DNA of 64,000 nt from Actinomadura mexicana. GTDB taxonomy: Bacteria; Actinomycetota; Actinomycetes; Streptosporangiales; Streptosporangiaceae. The position numbers were made by a program, and so were the translations under genes. The notes beneath the pieces were generated by a model. That model was not told the DNA's origin. It was given only the letters and a program-made list of their open reading frames with translations, and did no database searches. Shown piece by piece: positions 16,989-25,171 of this stretch (position 1 is the stretch's first letter; every line of letters begins with the position of its first letter). The stretch covers positions 106,265-170,264 of the forward strand of contig NZ_FZNP01000016.1 of NCBI RefSeq assembly GCF_900188105.1, given 5' to 3'.

Positions 16989-19892
16989 TCAGCGGCCCGA
17001 CAGCTCCACCGCCAGCCCCTGGAAGTCGGCCGCCGTCAGCGACAGCGCGCTGCCGATCGCCTGCGTGGCCTCCGCGCTGCCCAGATGCCGCGTGGCGGCG
17101 CGGTCCAGGTAGGCCTCCACGAGCCGCGCCCCGGTCAGCCGGCCCCGCGGGCGCAGCGAACCCACCTCGCGGTTCACCACCGCCCACGCGTCCGACCCCA
17201 GCCGCAGGCTGCGCTCCTCGGCCAGCAGCCGCACCAGCGCCGCGCGCGCCTGCGTCCCCGTCAGGTCCGGCAGCCGCACCGCCCGCAGGTCCGTCACCAG
17301 CTCCGGCGACGCCGCCGACAGCTCCCCGACGCGGTCCGGCTCGCACGTGCCCAGCAGCGCCGAGTCGTTCACGCCCTCCAGCCGCGTCCGGTAAAGCACC
17401 GAGGCGTAGGCGGGGCCCTGCGACTCGTCCAGGATCAGCCCGTCCAGGCCGTCCAGCAGCAGGACGTGGCCCGCGTGCTCGGCCAGCGCGGCGCGCAGCC
17501 CGTCGGGGCCGTGCTCGCGCAGGTCCTCGGCGTGGACGGCGTGGACCTCGCCGCTGGAGGCCTCCACCTCCGCCAGCGCGCGGGCCACCATCCGCGCCAG
17601 CCGCCGCTGCCCGCTGGAGGGCGCGCCGATCAGCAGCAGGGCCGGCGCCGACGCGCTCGACACCTCCTGTCCGCGCAGCCGCCGCGCCCACTTGCCGCGC
17701 CGCCGCACCTCGGTGACGACGCGCTCGATGTCGTCGGCGCCGCACAGGAACCGGATCCCGTAGGCCTCGGCGACCTGCGGGGCCTGCTCGGCCACGGGCG
17801 CGGACGGCAGCGGGGGCGGCGGCTCGGGCACCGGCGCCGGGGGCGGCGGCAGCGCCGGGGGCGGCAGATCCGCGTGCGGGGCGGGCGCCGGGACGGGGGA
17901 CGGCCGGTCGGGGGCCGGCGGCGCGTCCGCGCCGGGCCACGCCGGGCCGGGGTCGAGCTGGGTGCGGAACGCGTCGGTGTCCAGCTGCGTCTCGTGCGGC
18001 TCCGACGGCCACACCGGCTCCGGGACCGGCTCGCTCACCGCGGGCCGCTCGGGGGCCTGCTCCCACGCCGGGGCGGGCGGCTCGGGCGCCGGGGGCGGCG
18101 CGATCCGCGGCGGCGGCACGTCCGAGCCGAACGGGTCCGGCGGCGCGGGGGGCTCGGGGCGGCGCTGCCCGCCGAGAGGCTGCCCGCCGAGAGGCTGCCC
18201 GCCGAGAGGCTGCCCGCCGAGTGGCTGCCCGGGCGGGCCCTGCTCGTGGTGGGAGCTCTGCTCCGGCGGCGCTGCCGGAGGGGGCGGGGGAGCGTACTGG
18301 AAGGGCGGTTCCAGCGGGGCCGGGGCGGGCGGCTCGGGCGCGGCGGGCGCGGGAACCGGCGGGGCGGCCGGGGGAGGGGCGGGCGCCACCGCCGGCGGCG
18401 GGCCCGGGGCCTCCTGCGCCGGCTCGGGCACCGGCGCGACCGGCAGGTCGGCGCCGGAGGCGGCGCGCTCGGCGGCCATGTGGGCGCGGGCGGCCTTGAT
18501 GATGTCCCACGCCGACAGCTCGTCGGTGGAGGGCGGGGTGTGCATCGCCGGGGACGTCAGCTCCGCCGCGACCGCCTGCGGCACCGCGAACCCGGTCGAG
18601 GGCGGCGGCACCTGCGCCAGCCGGCACCACGTCAGCCCGAGGGTGTAGCTGGTGGCCAGCAGCGCGGCCAGGGCGTCGGAGTCCTCGCTGCGCAGCGCGT
18701 CGGGGAGCCGCCCGTCGCGCGGCCACAGCGACCGCAGCGGGTTCGCCGGGTCGGTCAGCACCGCCTGCAGCGTGCGGGCGCTGTCGGCGTCCAGCCAGCG
18801 CTGCAGCGCCGGCAGCGCGCCCGGCGCGGCCTGCAGGTCGGCGGCCAGGACCGCGATCCCGGCGCGGCGGACCTCGTCGTGGCTGCGTCCCGCCGCGGCC
18901 TGGCGCGGCCCGGTCAGCCCCGCGACGATCTCCTGCAGGTCGTAAAGGGCCAGGCGCAGGTACTCCCCGGGCGCGGTGTCGCGGACCATCGGGGTGGCGA
19001 ACTCGGCGGGGCAGCGGCGCCGCCACTCCTGCAGGATCGCCTCGGGCCCGTACCGGACGGTGGCCATGTCCTGGTTCACCATCCGCAGCGACGCCGCGGT
19101 CACCGCGGCCAGCGCGTCGGCGCCGGGGCGGAACCGGGGGTCGGCCTGCAGCCCGGCGGCGACCTCGTACATGACGCGGGCGATGTGCGCGGCGCCGCCG
19201 CCGTCGCCGGCGCCGAGGCGGTGGACGTAGTAGCCGGCCAGGGTGGCGAAGTCCGGCGGCATCATCCAGTGCAGGTGGTCGGCCGAGGTCGTCAGGAACG
19301 GGATGAACGACTCGATCAGCGGGTGCTCGGTCAGCACCACCGGGGACCCCGCGCACCACAGCAGCGCGCCCCACGCGGCGGCGACGGTGCTGGGCGTGCC
19401 CGGCTGGAACATCGGGTCGCGCTGGGCGAACTGCTGCGGGTTCACCGCCAGCGCGGTGGTCAGGGCCTGGGAGATGCGGGCGACGACGGCGGTGTCGGGG
19501 ACGGGCCCGAGGAATCCCAGCGGTGCGACGCGTCCGGCCGACAGGTCCGGGCCGGTGGGGAACAGCTGCGGCGGGACGGGCGGCGTCCCGGCGCCCTGGG
19601 GCGCGGGGACGGCGACGCGGCGGTCCTCGGACTGCGCGGGGGGCGGGCAGGGGTGCCAGGTGCCGTCCAGTCCGCACCGGTACCAGCGTCCCCACGCGCC
19701 GTACAGCCACCATTCGCCGGCGCCCCACAGCATCCGCGCGGCGATCTGTGCCGCCCGGTCGGCGGGCTGGGCGCTCTGCCACCACGGTGAGGCCACCAGC
19801 TCGCGCACGTTGCCCTCGACCGAGGCGAACAGGTCGCCGCTCGGGCCCCCTCCGGTTCCGCCGGGCCCCGCCCCGGCCGACTGCCAGCTCAT
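16989..19892 (-). CDS. Large proline-rich protein with C-terminal AAA-like ATPase domain
   Basis: About 967 residues, not recognised as a named family. The N-terminal third (about 1-490) is alpha-helical and soluble, with WGAGEWWLYGAWGRWYRCGLD near the start. Residues about 490-690 are a low-complexity Pro/Ala/Glu linker with four to five GGQPL repeats. The C-terminal 260 residues resemble an AAA domain: a degenerate Walker A (LLLIGAPSSGQRRLARMV, Gln where Lys is expected), a Walker-B-like HVLLLDGLDGLIL and SALLGTCEPDRVGEL. This recalls EccA/CbbX-like ATPases, but the missing lysine argues against normal ATP hydrolysis. The start may instead be the ATG at 19940. It diverges from the EamA gene. 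Confidence 0.7.
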   Translation of the reverse strand: MSWQSAGAGPGGTGGGPSGDLFASVEGNVRELVASPWWQSAQPADRAAQIAARMLWGAGEWWLYGAWGRWYRCGLDGTWHPCPPPAQSEDRRVAVPAPQGAGTPPVPPQLFPTGPDLSAGRVAPLGFLGPVPDTAVVARISQALTTALAVNPQQFAQRDPMFQPGTPSTVAAAWGALLWCAGSPVVLTEHPLIESFIPFLTTSADHLHWMMPPDFATLAGYYVHRLGAGDGGGAAHIARVMYEVAAGLQADPRFRPGADALAAVTAASLRMVNQDMATVRYGPEAILQEWRRRCPAEFATPMVRDTAPGEYLRLALYDLQEIVAGLTGPRQAAAGRSHDEVRRAGIAVLAADLQAAPGALPALQRWLDADSARTLQAVLTDPANPLRSLWPRDGRLPDALRSEDSDALAALLATSYTLGLTWCRLAQVPPPSTGFAVPQAVAAELTSPAMHTPPSTDELSAWDIIKAARAHMAAERAASGADLPVAPVPEPAQEAPGPPPAVAPAPPPAAPPVPAPAAPEPPAPAPLEPPFQYAPPPPPAAPPEQSSHHEQGPPGQPLGGQPLGGQPLGGQPLGGQRRPEPPAPPDPFGSDVPPPRIAPPPAPEPPAPAWEQAPERPAVSEPVPEPVWPSEPHETQLDTDAFRTQLDPGPAWPGADAPPAPDRPSPVPAPAPHADLPPPALPPPPAPVPEPPPPLPSAPVAEQAPQVAEAYGIRFLCGADDIERVVTEVRRRGKWARRLRGQEVSSASAPALLLIGAPSSGQRRLARMVARALAEVEASSGEVHAVHAEDLREHGPDGLRAALAEHAGHVLLLDGLDGLILDESQGPAYASVLYRTRLEGVNDSALLGTCEPDRVGELSAASPELVTDLRAVRLPDLTGTQARAALVRLLAEERSLRLGSDAWAVVNREVGSLRPRGRLTGARLVEAYLDRAATRHLGSAEATQAIGSALSLTAADFQGLAVELSGR
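18164..18230. repeat. 15-bp tandem repeat encoding GGQPL
   Basis: Four consecutive copies of GCTGCCCGCCGAGAG (the last has one change) and a partial fifth. They lie in frame inside the linker of the large AAA-like gene, so copy number can vary without breaking the frame. Confidence 0.8.
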
Positions 19893-20040
19893 CCGGCGAA
19901 TAGTAGTAGCAGCGGGCGTCGCGTCCGGCATCGCACGCATTACGGGCTGGTATCCCGTGATCGACGTGTAAGGACCGTTATGGCAGGATGCTCATTAGCT
20001 CGCCGGGAGCGGGCTCGGCGGCACACCGCGCGACCCGGGG

Positions 20041-21072
20041 GTGAGGATGGACGGCGCCGCACGCACCCGCGCCTGGGGCCTGACCCTGGCGGTGCTTTCC
20101 TCGGTGTGCTTCGGCGCGTCCGGGCCGTTCGGCAAGGCCCTCATCGAGGCCGGGCTCAGCCCCCTGCAGGCGGTGTGGCTGCGCATCACCGTCGCCGCGC
20201 TGGTCCTGGCGCCGCTGCCGTTCCTGCTGCGCGGCCGGGCCGCCGCCCGCGGCCTGCGGCCCCACCTGCCCGCACTGGCCCTCTACGGCCTGACCGGCGT
20301 CGCCGGCTGCCAGGCGTTCTACTTCGTGGCCGCCGCCCGCCTGCCGGTCGGCGTGGCGATCCTGCTGGAGTTCAGCGGCCCGGTCATCGTGCTGGCGTGG
20401 CTGCGGCTGGTGCGCCGCGCCCCCGTGCACCGCACCGCCGCCGCCGGCGTCGCGATCGCCATGGTCGGCCTCGCGCTGGTCGTTCAGGTGTGGACGGGGC
20501 TGTCGCTCGACCCCGTCGGCCTGGCCGCCGGGCTCGGCGCCGCCGCCTGCCAGGCCAGCTACTTCCTGATCGTCGACCGCCTGACCGGGAAGGTCGACCC
20601 CGTCGTCATCACCTCCGTCGGCGGCGTCGTCGCCGCCGTCGCCCTCACCGCCCTGGCCGCGCCGTGGACGCTGCCCTGGCAGGTGCTGCCCGCCCCGGTG
20701 CCCGTCGCCGGGCACGCCGCGCCCGGCTGGGCGCTGGTCGCCTGGATCGGCCTGGTCAGCACCGTCCTGGCCTACCTCGCCGGCGTCGCCGGGCTGCAGC
20801 GCCTGTCGGCGCAGGTCGGCGGCGCCATCTGCTACACCGAGGCCGTCGCCGCCGCCCTCATCGCCTGGGCCGCGCTCGGGGAGCGCCTCACCGCCGCGCA
20901 GATGACCGGCGGCGCGATCGTGCTGGCCGGCGCCTACATCGCCCAGCGCGCCACCGTCACCCACCCCGAGGTCCTGAACGCCACCGCCGGCTCCCCGGCG
21001 GACGGCCCGCGGGACGCCGCGCAGGGCGGCGGGACGGGCCCGCAGGCCCGGACCGCCGCCCTGCCCCGGTGA
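20041..21072 (+). CDS. EamA family (drug/metabolite) transporter
   Basis: A 343-residue inner-membrane protein with ten predicted transmembrane helices arranged as two EamA repeats (about residues 12-140 and 160-300). The repeat hallmarks are GASGPFGKALIEAGLSPLQAVWLRI, FSGPVIVLAWL, GLVSTVLAYLAGV and GAICYTEAVAAALIAWAALGE. It probably exports small metabolites; the substrate is unknown. Start choice is between GTG 20041 and ATG 20047. The last 35 residues are a hydrophilic tail. It converges with the ABC permease gene. Confidence 0.87.
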   Translation: MRMDGAARTRAWGLTLAVLSSVCFGASGPFGKALIEAGLSPLQAVWLRITVAALVLAPLPFLLRGRAAARGLRPHLPALALYGLTGVAGCQAFYFVAAARLPVGVAILLEFSGPVIVLAWLRLVRRAPVHRTAAAGVAIAMVGLALVVQVWTGLSLDPVGLAAGLGAAACQASYFLIVDRLTGKVDPVVITSVGGVVAAVALTALAAPWTLPWQVLPAPVPVAGHAAPGWALVAWIGLVSTVLAYLAGVAGLQRLSAQVGGAICYTEAVAAALIAWAALGERLTAAQMTGGAIVLAGAYIAQRATVTHPEVLNATAGSPADGPRDAAQGGGTGPQARTAALPR

Positions 21073-21082
21073 CCGGGCCGGG

Positions 21083-21925
21083 TCAGGCGTTCTCGCGGCG
21101 GAACCGGCGGGCGCCCAGCGCCACCGACGCCACCAGCAGCACCACCGCCACCAGCGCCCCCTCCGCGACCGCCGCCGTCGCGTAGTCGCCCAGGAACGCC
21201 GCCCGCGCCGCGTCCACCATGTAGCGGAACGGCGTGAACCGCGACACCGCGTCCAGCCACCCCGGCGCCAGGCTCATCGGCAGCAGGATCCCCGACAGCA
21301 GCATCAGCGGCAGCGTCACCGACGTCAGGATCGGCGCGAAGGCGTCCTCGCTGCGCGTGCGCAGCGCCACCACGTAGGACAGGGACGCCACGCTCACCGC
21401 CAGCGCCACCACCAGCAGCAGCCCGACGGCGATCCCGCCCACCGGGGCCCGCAGCCCCAGCGCCAGCCCGGCCGCCACCACCGCCGCGCCCTGGAACGCG
21501 ACCACGACGGTGTCGCGCAGGACCCGCCCCAGCAGCAGCGCGGTCCGGCTGGCCGGGGTGACCCGCAGCCGGTCCACCACCCCCGACCGCAGGTCCGCGA
21601 TCAGCCCGAACCCCGCGAACCCGGCGCCGAACAGCGCCAGCTGGACCAGCACCCCGGGCACGAACACCTGCCAGGCGCTGCCCGCGCCGAACCCGCGCAC
21701 ATCGACCAGGTCCGACAGCAGCGGCCCGAACAGCACCAGGTACAGCAGCGGCTGCACCGCGCCGAACACCACCGCGACCTTGCTGCGCAGCGTCTGCCGC
21801 ATGGACCGCAGGAAGACCAGGCGGGTGTCGGACGCGACCCGCCCGAGGGCGGCGACCCGTCCGGGCGCCGCGGTGTCCGCGGGAGGCGCGGTCTGTGCGG
21901 GAGACGCGGTCTGTGCAAGAGACAT
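21083..21925 (-). CDS. ABC transporter permease, drug-export (DrrB/ABC-2) type
   Basis: A 280-residue ABC-2 permease with six membrane segments, including AVQPLLYLVLFGPLLSDL, FVPGVLVQLALFGAGFAGFGL, the ABC-2 signature region LMLLSGILLPMSLAPGWLDAVSRFTPFRYMVD, and a final hydrophobic helix. It is the membrane partner of the ATPase encoded 17 bp upstream. The ATG at 21925 opens the conserved N-terminus. Together they form a two-gene exporter of the daunorubicin-resistance type. Confidence 0.88.
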   Translation of the reverse strand: MSLAQTASPAQTAPPADTAAPGRVAALGRVASDTRLVFLRSMRQTLRSKVAVVFGAVQPLLYLVLFGPLLSDLVDVRGFGAGSAWQVFVPGVLVQLALFGAGFAGFGLIADLRSGVVDRLRVTPASRTALLLGRVLRDTVVVAFQGAAVVAAGLALGLRAPVGGIAVGLLLVVALAVSVASLSYVVALRTRSEDAFAPILTSVTLPLMLLSGILLPMSLAPGWLDAVSRFTPFRYMVDAARAAFLGDYATAAVAEGALVAVVLLVASVALGARRFRRENA

Positions 21926-21942
21926 GGGGGAGACTCCTCGGT

Positions 21943-22887
21943 TCAGGCCGCGTCGCGCAGCGAGCGGCCGGTGACGGTGAAGAACACGTCGTCCAGCGTG
22001 GGACGGGCCAGGTTCAGGGACGCCAGCTCCACCCCCGCGCCGTCCAGCGCGCGGATCAGGGGCATCAGCGCCTTCTCGCCGTCCTCGACGGTCAGCCGCA
22101 GCGTCCCGCCGGAAACGGCCGCCTCGCGGACGGCCGGGTGCGCCGCCAGCGCCCTGCGGGCGCCGTCCACGCCCGCCGCCTCCGCCAGCTCCACCGTGAC
22201 GACGTCCCCGGCGACGCGGCGCTTGAGCTCGGCGGGGGAGCCCTCGGCGACGATGCGGCCCCGGTCGATGATCAGCAGCCGGTCGCACAGCGCGTCGGCC
22301 TCGTCCAGGTAGTGCGTGGTCAGGAACACCGTCGCGCCGTCGTCGCGCATGGCGCGGATGTGGTCCCACAGGTTGCCTCGGCTCTGCGGGTCCAGGCCCG
22401 CGGTCGGCTCGTCCAGGAACAGCAGCGGCGGACGGTGCACCAGCCCGAGCGCGATGTCCAGGCGGCGGCGCTGGCCGCCCGACAGCGCCCCCGCCGGACG
22501 CGGCCCCAGGCCCTGCAGGTCCAGCCGCGCGCACAGCTCCGCGATCCGCGCGGACCGGTCGCGCACGCCGTACAGGCGGGCCTGAAGGTCCAGCTCCTCG
22601 GCGACCGGGACGCCCGGGTCGGTGCCGCCGCCCTGCGCGACGTAGCCGATGCGGCGCCGCACCGCCGCCGGGTCGGCGCGCAGGTCGTGGCCGGCGACGG
22701 TCGCGGTCCCCGCGGTCGGCGCCAGCAGCGTCGTCAGCATCCGCAGCGTCGTGGTCTTGCCGGCCCCGTTGGGGCCGAGGAACCCGACGACCTCGCCGGG
22801 CGCGACCGACAGGTCCACGCCGCGGACGGCCTCGACCGTCCCGTGCCCGCCGGTGAAGGTGCGGGCGAGCCCGCGAGCCTCGATCAC
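21943..22887 (-). CDS. ABC transporter ATP-binding protein, daunorubicin-resistance (DrrA) type
   Basis: A 314-residue ATPase: Walker A GPNGAGKTTTLRML, Q-loop region YVAQGGGTDP, signature LSGGQRRRLDIALGL, Walker B LLFLDEPTAGLDP and the H-loop TTHYLDEAD. The C-terminal 80 residues (RPTLDDVFFTVTGRSL) are typical of DrrA-like proteins. The GTG at 22887 has AGGAGG five bases upstream; upstream in-frame codons are not conserved. The permease gene follows directly. The divergent TetR gene at 22982 is the probable repressor. Confidence 0.9.
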   Translation of the reverse strand: MIEARGLARTFTGGHGTVEAVRGVDLSVAPGEVVGFLGPNGAGKTTTLRMLTTLLAPTAGTATVAGHDLRADPAAVRRRIGYVAQGGGTDPGVPVAEELDLQARLYGVRDRSARIAELCARLDLQGLGPRPAGALSGGQRRRLDIALGLVHRPPLLFLDEPTAGLDPQSRGNLWDHIRAMRDDGATVFLTTHYLDEADALCDRLLIIDRGRIVAEGSPAELKRRVAGDVVTVELAEAAGVDGARRALAAHPAVREAAVSGGTLRLTVEDGEKALMPLIRALDGAGVELASLNLARPTLDDVFFTVTGRSLRDAA

Positions 22888-22924
22888 GTTGACCTCCTGG
22901 AGAACGAAGGCCGCTAGCGTAACT

Positions 22925-22961
22925 CCAATTTTGCAGTCACACCAACTTTGCGGTGACACCA
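22925..22961. promoter_or_regulatory. Direct repeats between the ABC operon and tetR gene
   Basis: Two copies of an 18-bp element at a 17-bp period, CCAATTTTGCAGTCACAC (22925) and CCAACTTTGCGGTGACAC (22942), differing at three positions. They lie midway between the divergent starts at 22887 and 22982, where an operator for the TetR protein is expected. Confidence 0.5.
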
Positions 22962-22981
22962 GTGAAGGTATATTTCCGTGC

Positions 22982-23695
22982 ATGGGTGAGGACCACGTCC
23001 CCGACGTAGAGCCGGAACTGGGACTGCGGGAACGCAAGAAGCGCGAGACGCGGCGCCGCATCGCCGACATCGCCACCGGCCTGTTCATGACCCGCGGGTT
23101 CGACAACGTCACCATCGCCGACGTCGCCCGCACCGCCGACGTGTCGGTCAACACCGTCTTCAACTACTTCAGGACCAAGGAGGACCTGTTCTTCGACCGG
23201 CAGGACGAGGTCATCGAGGCCGCCGGGCGCGACTTCCGCGACCGCCGCCCAGGCGAGGGCGCCGTGGCGCTGTTCCGCCGCCGCTTCTTCGAGGGCCTGG
23301 ACGCCCGCGCCTACCACACCGCCTTCCACGAGGGCTCGGAGGTCTGGACCCGCACCGTCCGCGACAGCCCCGCCCTCATGGCCCGCCAGCGCGAGATCGG
23401 CCGCCGCGCCCAGGACCGCCTCGCCGACCTGCTCGCCGAGGCCACCGGCGCCGGCCCCGACGACATCGCCCCCCGCGCCGCCGCCGCCATGATCTTCGCC
23501 GTGCAGAACACGCTCGTCGAGCAGATCGCCGACCGAAAGAGCGCGGGGGAGACCCTCCAGGAGATGGCCGAGGACGTCTACGCCGCCGCGGCCCGCGCCT
23601 TCGACCTGCTCGAACACGGCCTCGGCCGCTACGCCGCCGGCACGGCCGGCACCCCCGCCGAAACCGCGGCCGAAGGCCCGGTCGCCGGAAATTGA
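22982..23695 (+). CDS. TetR/AcrR family regulator (likely represses the ABC exporter)
   Basis: A 237-residue regulator. The HTH lies in residues about 20-65 (RRRIADIATGLFMTRGFDNV, ADVARTADVSVNTVFNYFRT). The C-terminal ligand domain includes EGSEVWTRTVRDSPALMARQ, and a Pro/Ala/Thr-rich tail ends the protein. The ATG at 22982 follows the repeat-containing intergenic region. Head-to-head placement with the DrrA/DrrB-type operon suggests it senses a drug exported by that pump. Confidence 0.88.
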   Translation: MGEDHVPDVEPELGLRERKKRETRRRIADIATGLFMTRGFDNVTIADVARTADVSVNTVFNYFRTKEDLFFDRQDEVIEAAGRDFRDRRPGEGAVALFRRRFFEGLDARAYHTAFHEGSEVWTRTVRDSPALMARQREIGRRAQDRLADLLAEATGAGPDDIAPRAAAAMIFAVQNTLVEQIADRKSAGETLQEMAEDVYAAAARAFDLLEHGLGRYAAGTAGTPAETAAEGPVAGN

Positions 23696-23750
23696 GTGTC
23701 GGCCCACCGCGGATCATTCCTAGACTTCATGGTTGCGGAGGCCAACAACC

Positions 23751-25097
23751 ATGGACACCCCCACGCTCCTTGCCCACCTGCACCACCACGACACCGCCCT
23801 GACCCTGCCCCGGGGCGCCTACCTGCGCTGGGACGACGCGGACCTGCACCGCGCCGCGCACACCGAAGACCCCGAGGGCTACGCCCTGCTCGGCCTGGCC
23901 CCCGGCGTGCGGCCCTGGCAGCGCGCCCGCGTGCTGCTGCAGATCCTGGCCGCCTCCCAGGCCGGCCTGGACGACCGCGCCCGCGCCGTGCAGGCCCGCG
24001 TCGCCCGCGTCCTGACCCTGGGCCTGCCGCCCGCCCACGTCATCACCGTCCTGCTCGCGCTGCGGCGGCTGCGCGCCAACCACAAGCACACCACCCGCAC
24101 CGCGCTGCGGTTCGTCCTGGAGCACCCCGCCGCCGACGCGCTCATCGCCGCGCGCCGCCCCGCCCTGCGCGACTGCTTCGAGCACGCCCTCGGCACCGCC
24201 ACCGCCCGCGGCTGCGCCGGCCGCATCGCCGGCGGCGACACCGCATCGGACTACCTCCAGCGGCGCCTGCTGCGCTTCCTCACCGACCCCGCCGCCGCGC
24301 CCGCCCGCGTCCAGGCCCTCTACGACGCCGACAGCGCGGCGGCCGGGAACACGGCAGGCGGCCCCGCCGCGGTGGGGGAGCCGGCGCTGCCCGTCGACAC
24401 CGTCCGCGAACGGCCCGCCACCATCACCGCCACCAACCGCGGCGACATCGCCGCCACGCTCGTCCACCTGTACCGGGGCGGGCCCGCCGAAGACCTCTAC
24501 GCCGCCCTCGGCCGCTACGTCGGCGCCGCCGCCGCGGCCTTCCCCCGCTTCACCGGCACCGTCGCCCTGGTCATGGACGCCTCGGCGTCCATGCGCGGCT
24601 ACGGCGACCGCGAATGGGCCGCGCTGTCCCAGGCCGCCGCGCTTCGCATGGTGCTCTCGCAGGTGTGCACCCGGCTGGAGGTCATCGAGACCGGCGGCGA
24701 CGAACGCGCCCCGCGAGGCGCCACCGACCTGGCCACCGGTGTCCTGGACGCCCTGGGCGCCGACCCCGACCTGGTCGCCGTCGTGTCCGACGGCTACGAG
24801 AACGTCTTCCCCGGCGACCTGGCCAGGGTCGTGGCGAGCCTGCCGCACGCCGGCATCACCACCCCCGTGGTGTTCTGCCACGCCCTGTTCACCGGCAGCG
24901 ACGACCTCACGCTGCGGCGCCCCGCCCCGTCCCTGCCGCAGCGCGGCTTCTGGCACCAGGACGACTTCGCCGAACTGCTGCCCTGGATGTTCGGGCACTG
25001 CGACGCCGGCGCGCCCTGGCTGCGCGCCGCCCTGCACGACCGCCTGGACGCCCTCGACCGGCAGGCCGACACCCTCACCGCCCGCATCGCCGCCTGA
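23751..25097 (+). CDS. VWA-domain protein with TROVE/Ro60-like architecture
   Basis: 448 residues. Residues about 1-250 are alpha-helical and basic, reading like stacked helical repeats (LLQILAASQAGLDDRARAVQ, VLLALRRLRANHKHTTRTAL). Residues about 265-435 form a von Willebrand A domain with a complete MIDAS: D276-A-S278-A-S280, T325 in GATDLATG, and D347 in VVSDGYEN. The order helical-repeat domain then VWA, and the spacing of the MIDAS parts, resemble Ro60/TROVE RNA-binding proteins, but at 448 residues it is shorter and the match is by eye. The ATG at 23751 has GGAG upstream. The ARPP-1-like gene follows 74 bp later, probably in the same operon. Confidence 0.7.
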   Translation: MDTPTLLAHLHHHDTALTLPRGAYLRWDDADLHRAAHTEDPEGYALLGLAPGVRPWQRARVLLQILAASQAGLDDRARAVQARVARVLTLGLPPAHVITVLLALRRLRANHKHTTRTALRFVLEHPAADALIAARRPALRDCFEHALGTATARGCAGRIAGGDTASDYLQRRLLRFLTDPAAAPARVQALYDADSAAAGNTAGGPAAVGEPALPVDTVRERPATITATNRGDIAATLVHLYRGGPAEDLYAALGRYVGAAAAAFPRFTGTVALVMDASASMRGYGDREWAALSQAAALRMVLSQVCTRLEVIETGGDERAPRGATDLATGVLDALGADPDLVAVVSDGYENVFPGDLARVVASLPHAGITTPVVFCHALFTGSDDLTLRRPAPSLPQRGFWHQDDFAELLPWMFGHCDAGAPWLRAALHDRLDALDRQADTLTARIAA

Positions 25098-25171
25098 ACC
25101 GGCCCCCGTGCGGGGACGCGCCGCGTCGCGCACCCCCGATGCGCGCCCACACCAACCGAAGGGAGCACCGC

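Noticed and set aside
16803..19790. 995-codon plus-strand frame opposite the large AAA-like gene
   Set aside because: Arginine/glutamine-rich; antisense shadow of the real minus-strand gene.
19939..19961. Near-palindrome ATTACGGG/CCCGTGAT before the AAA-like gene
   Set aside because: One mismatch and uncertain start site; too weak to list as an operator.
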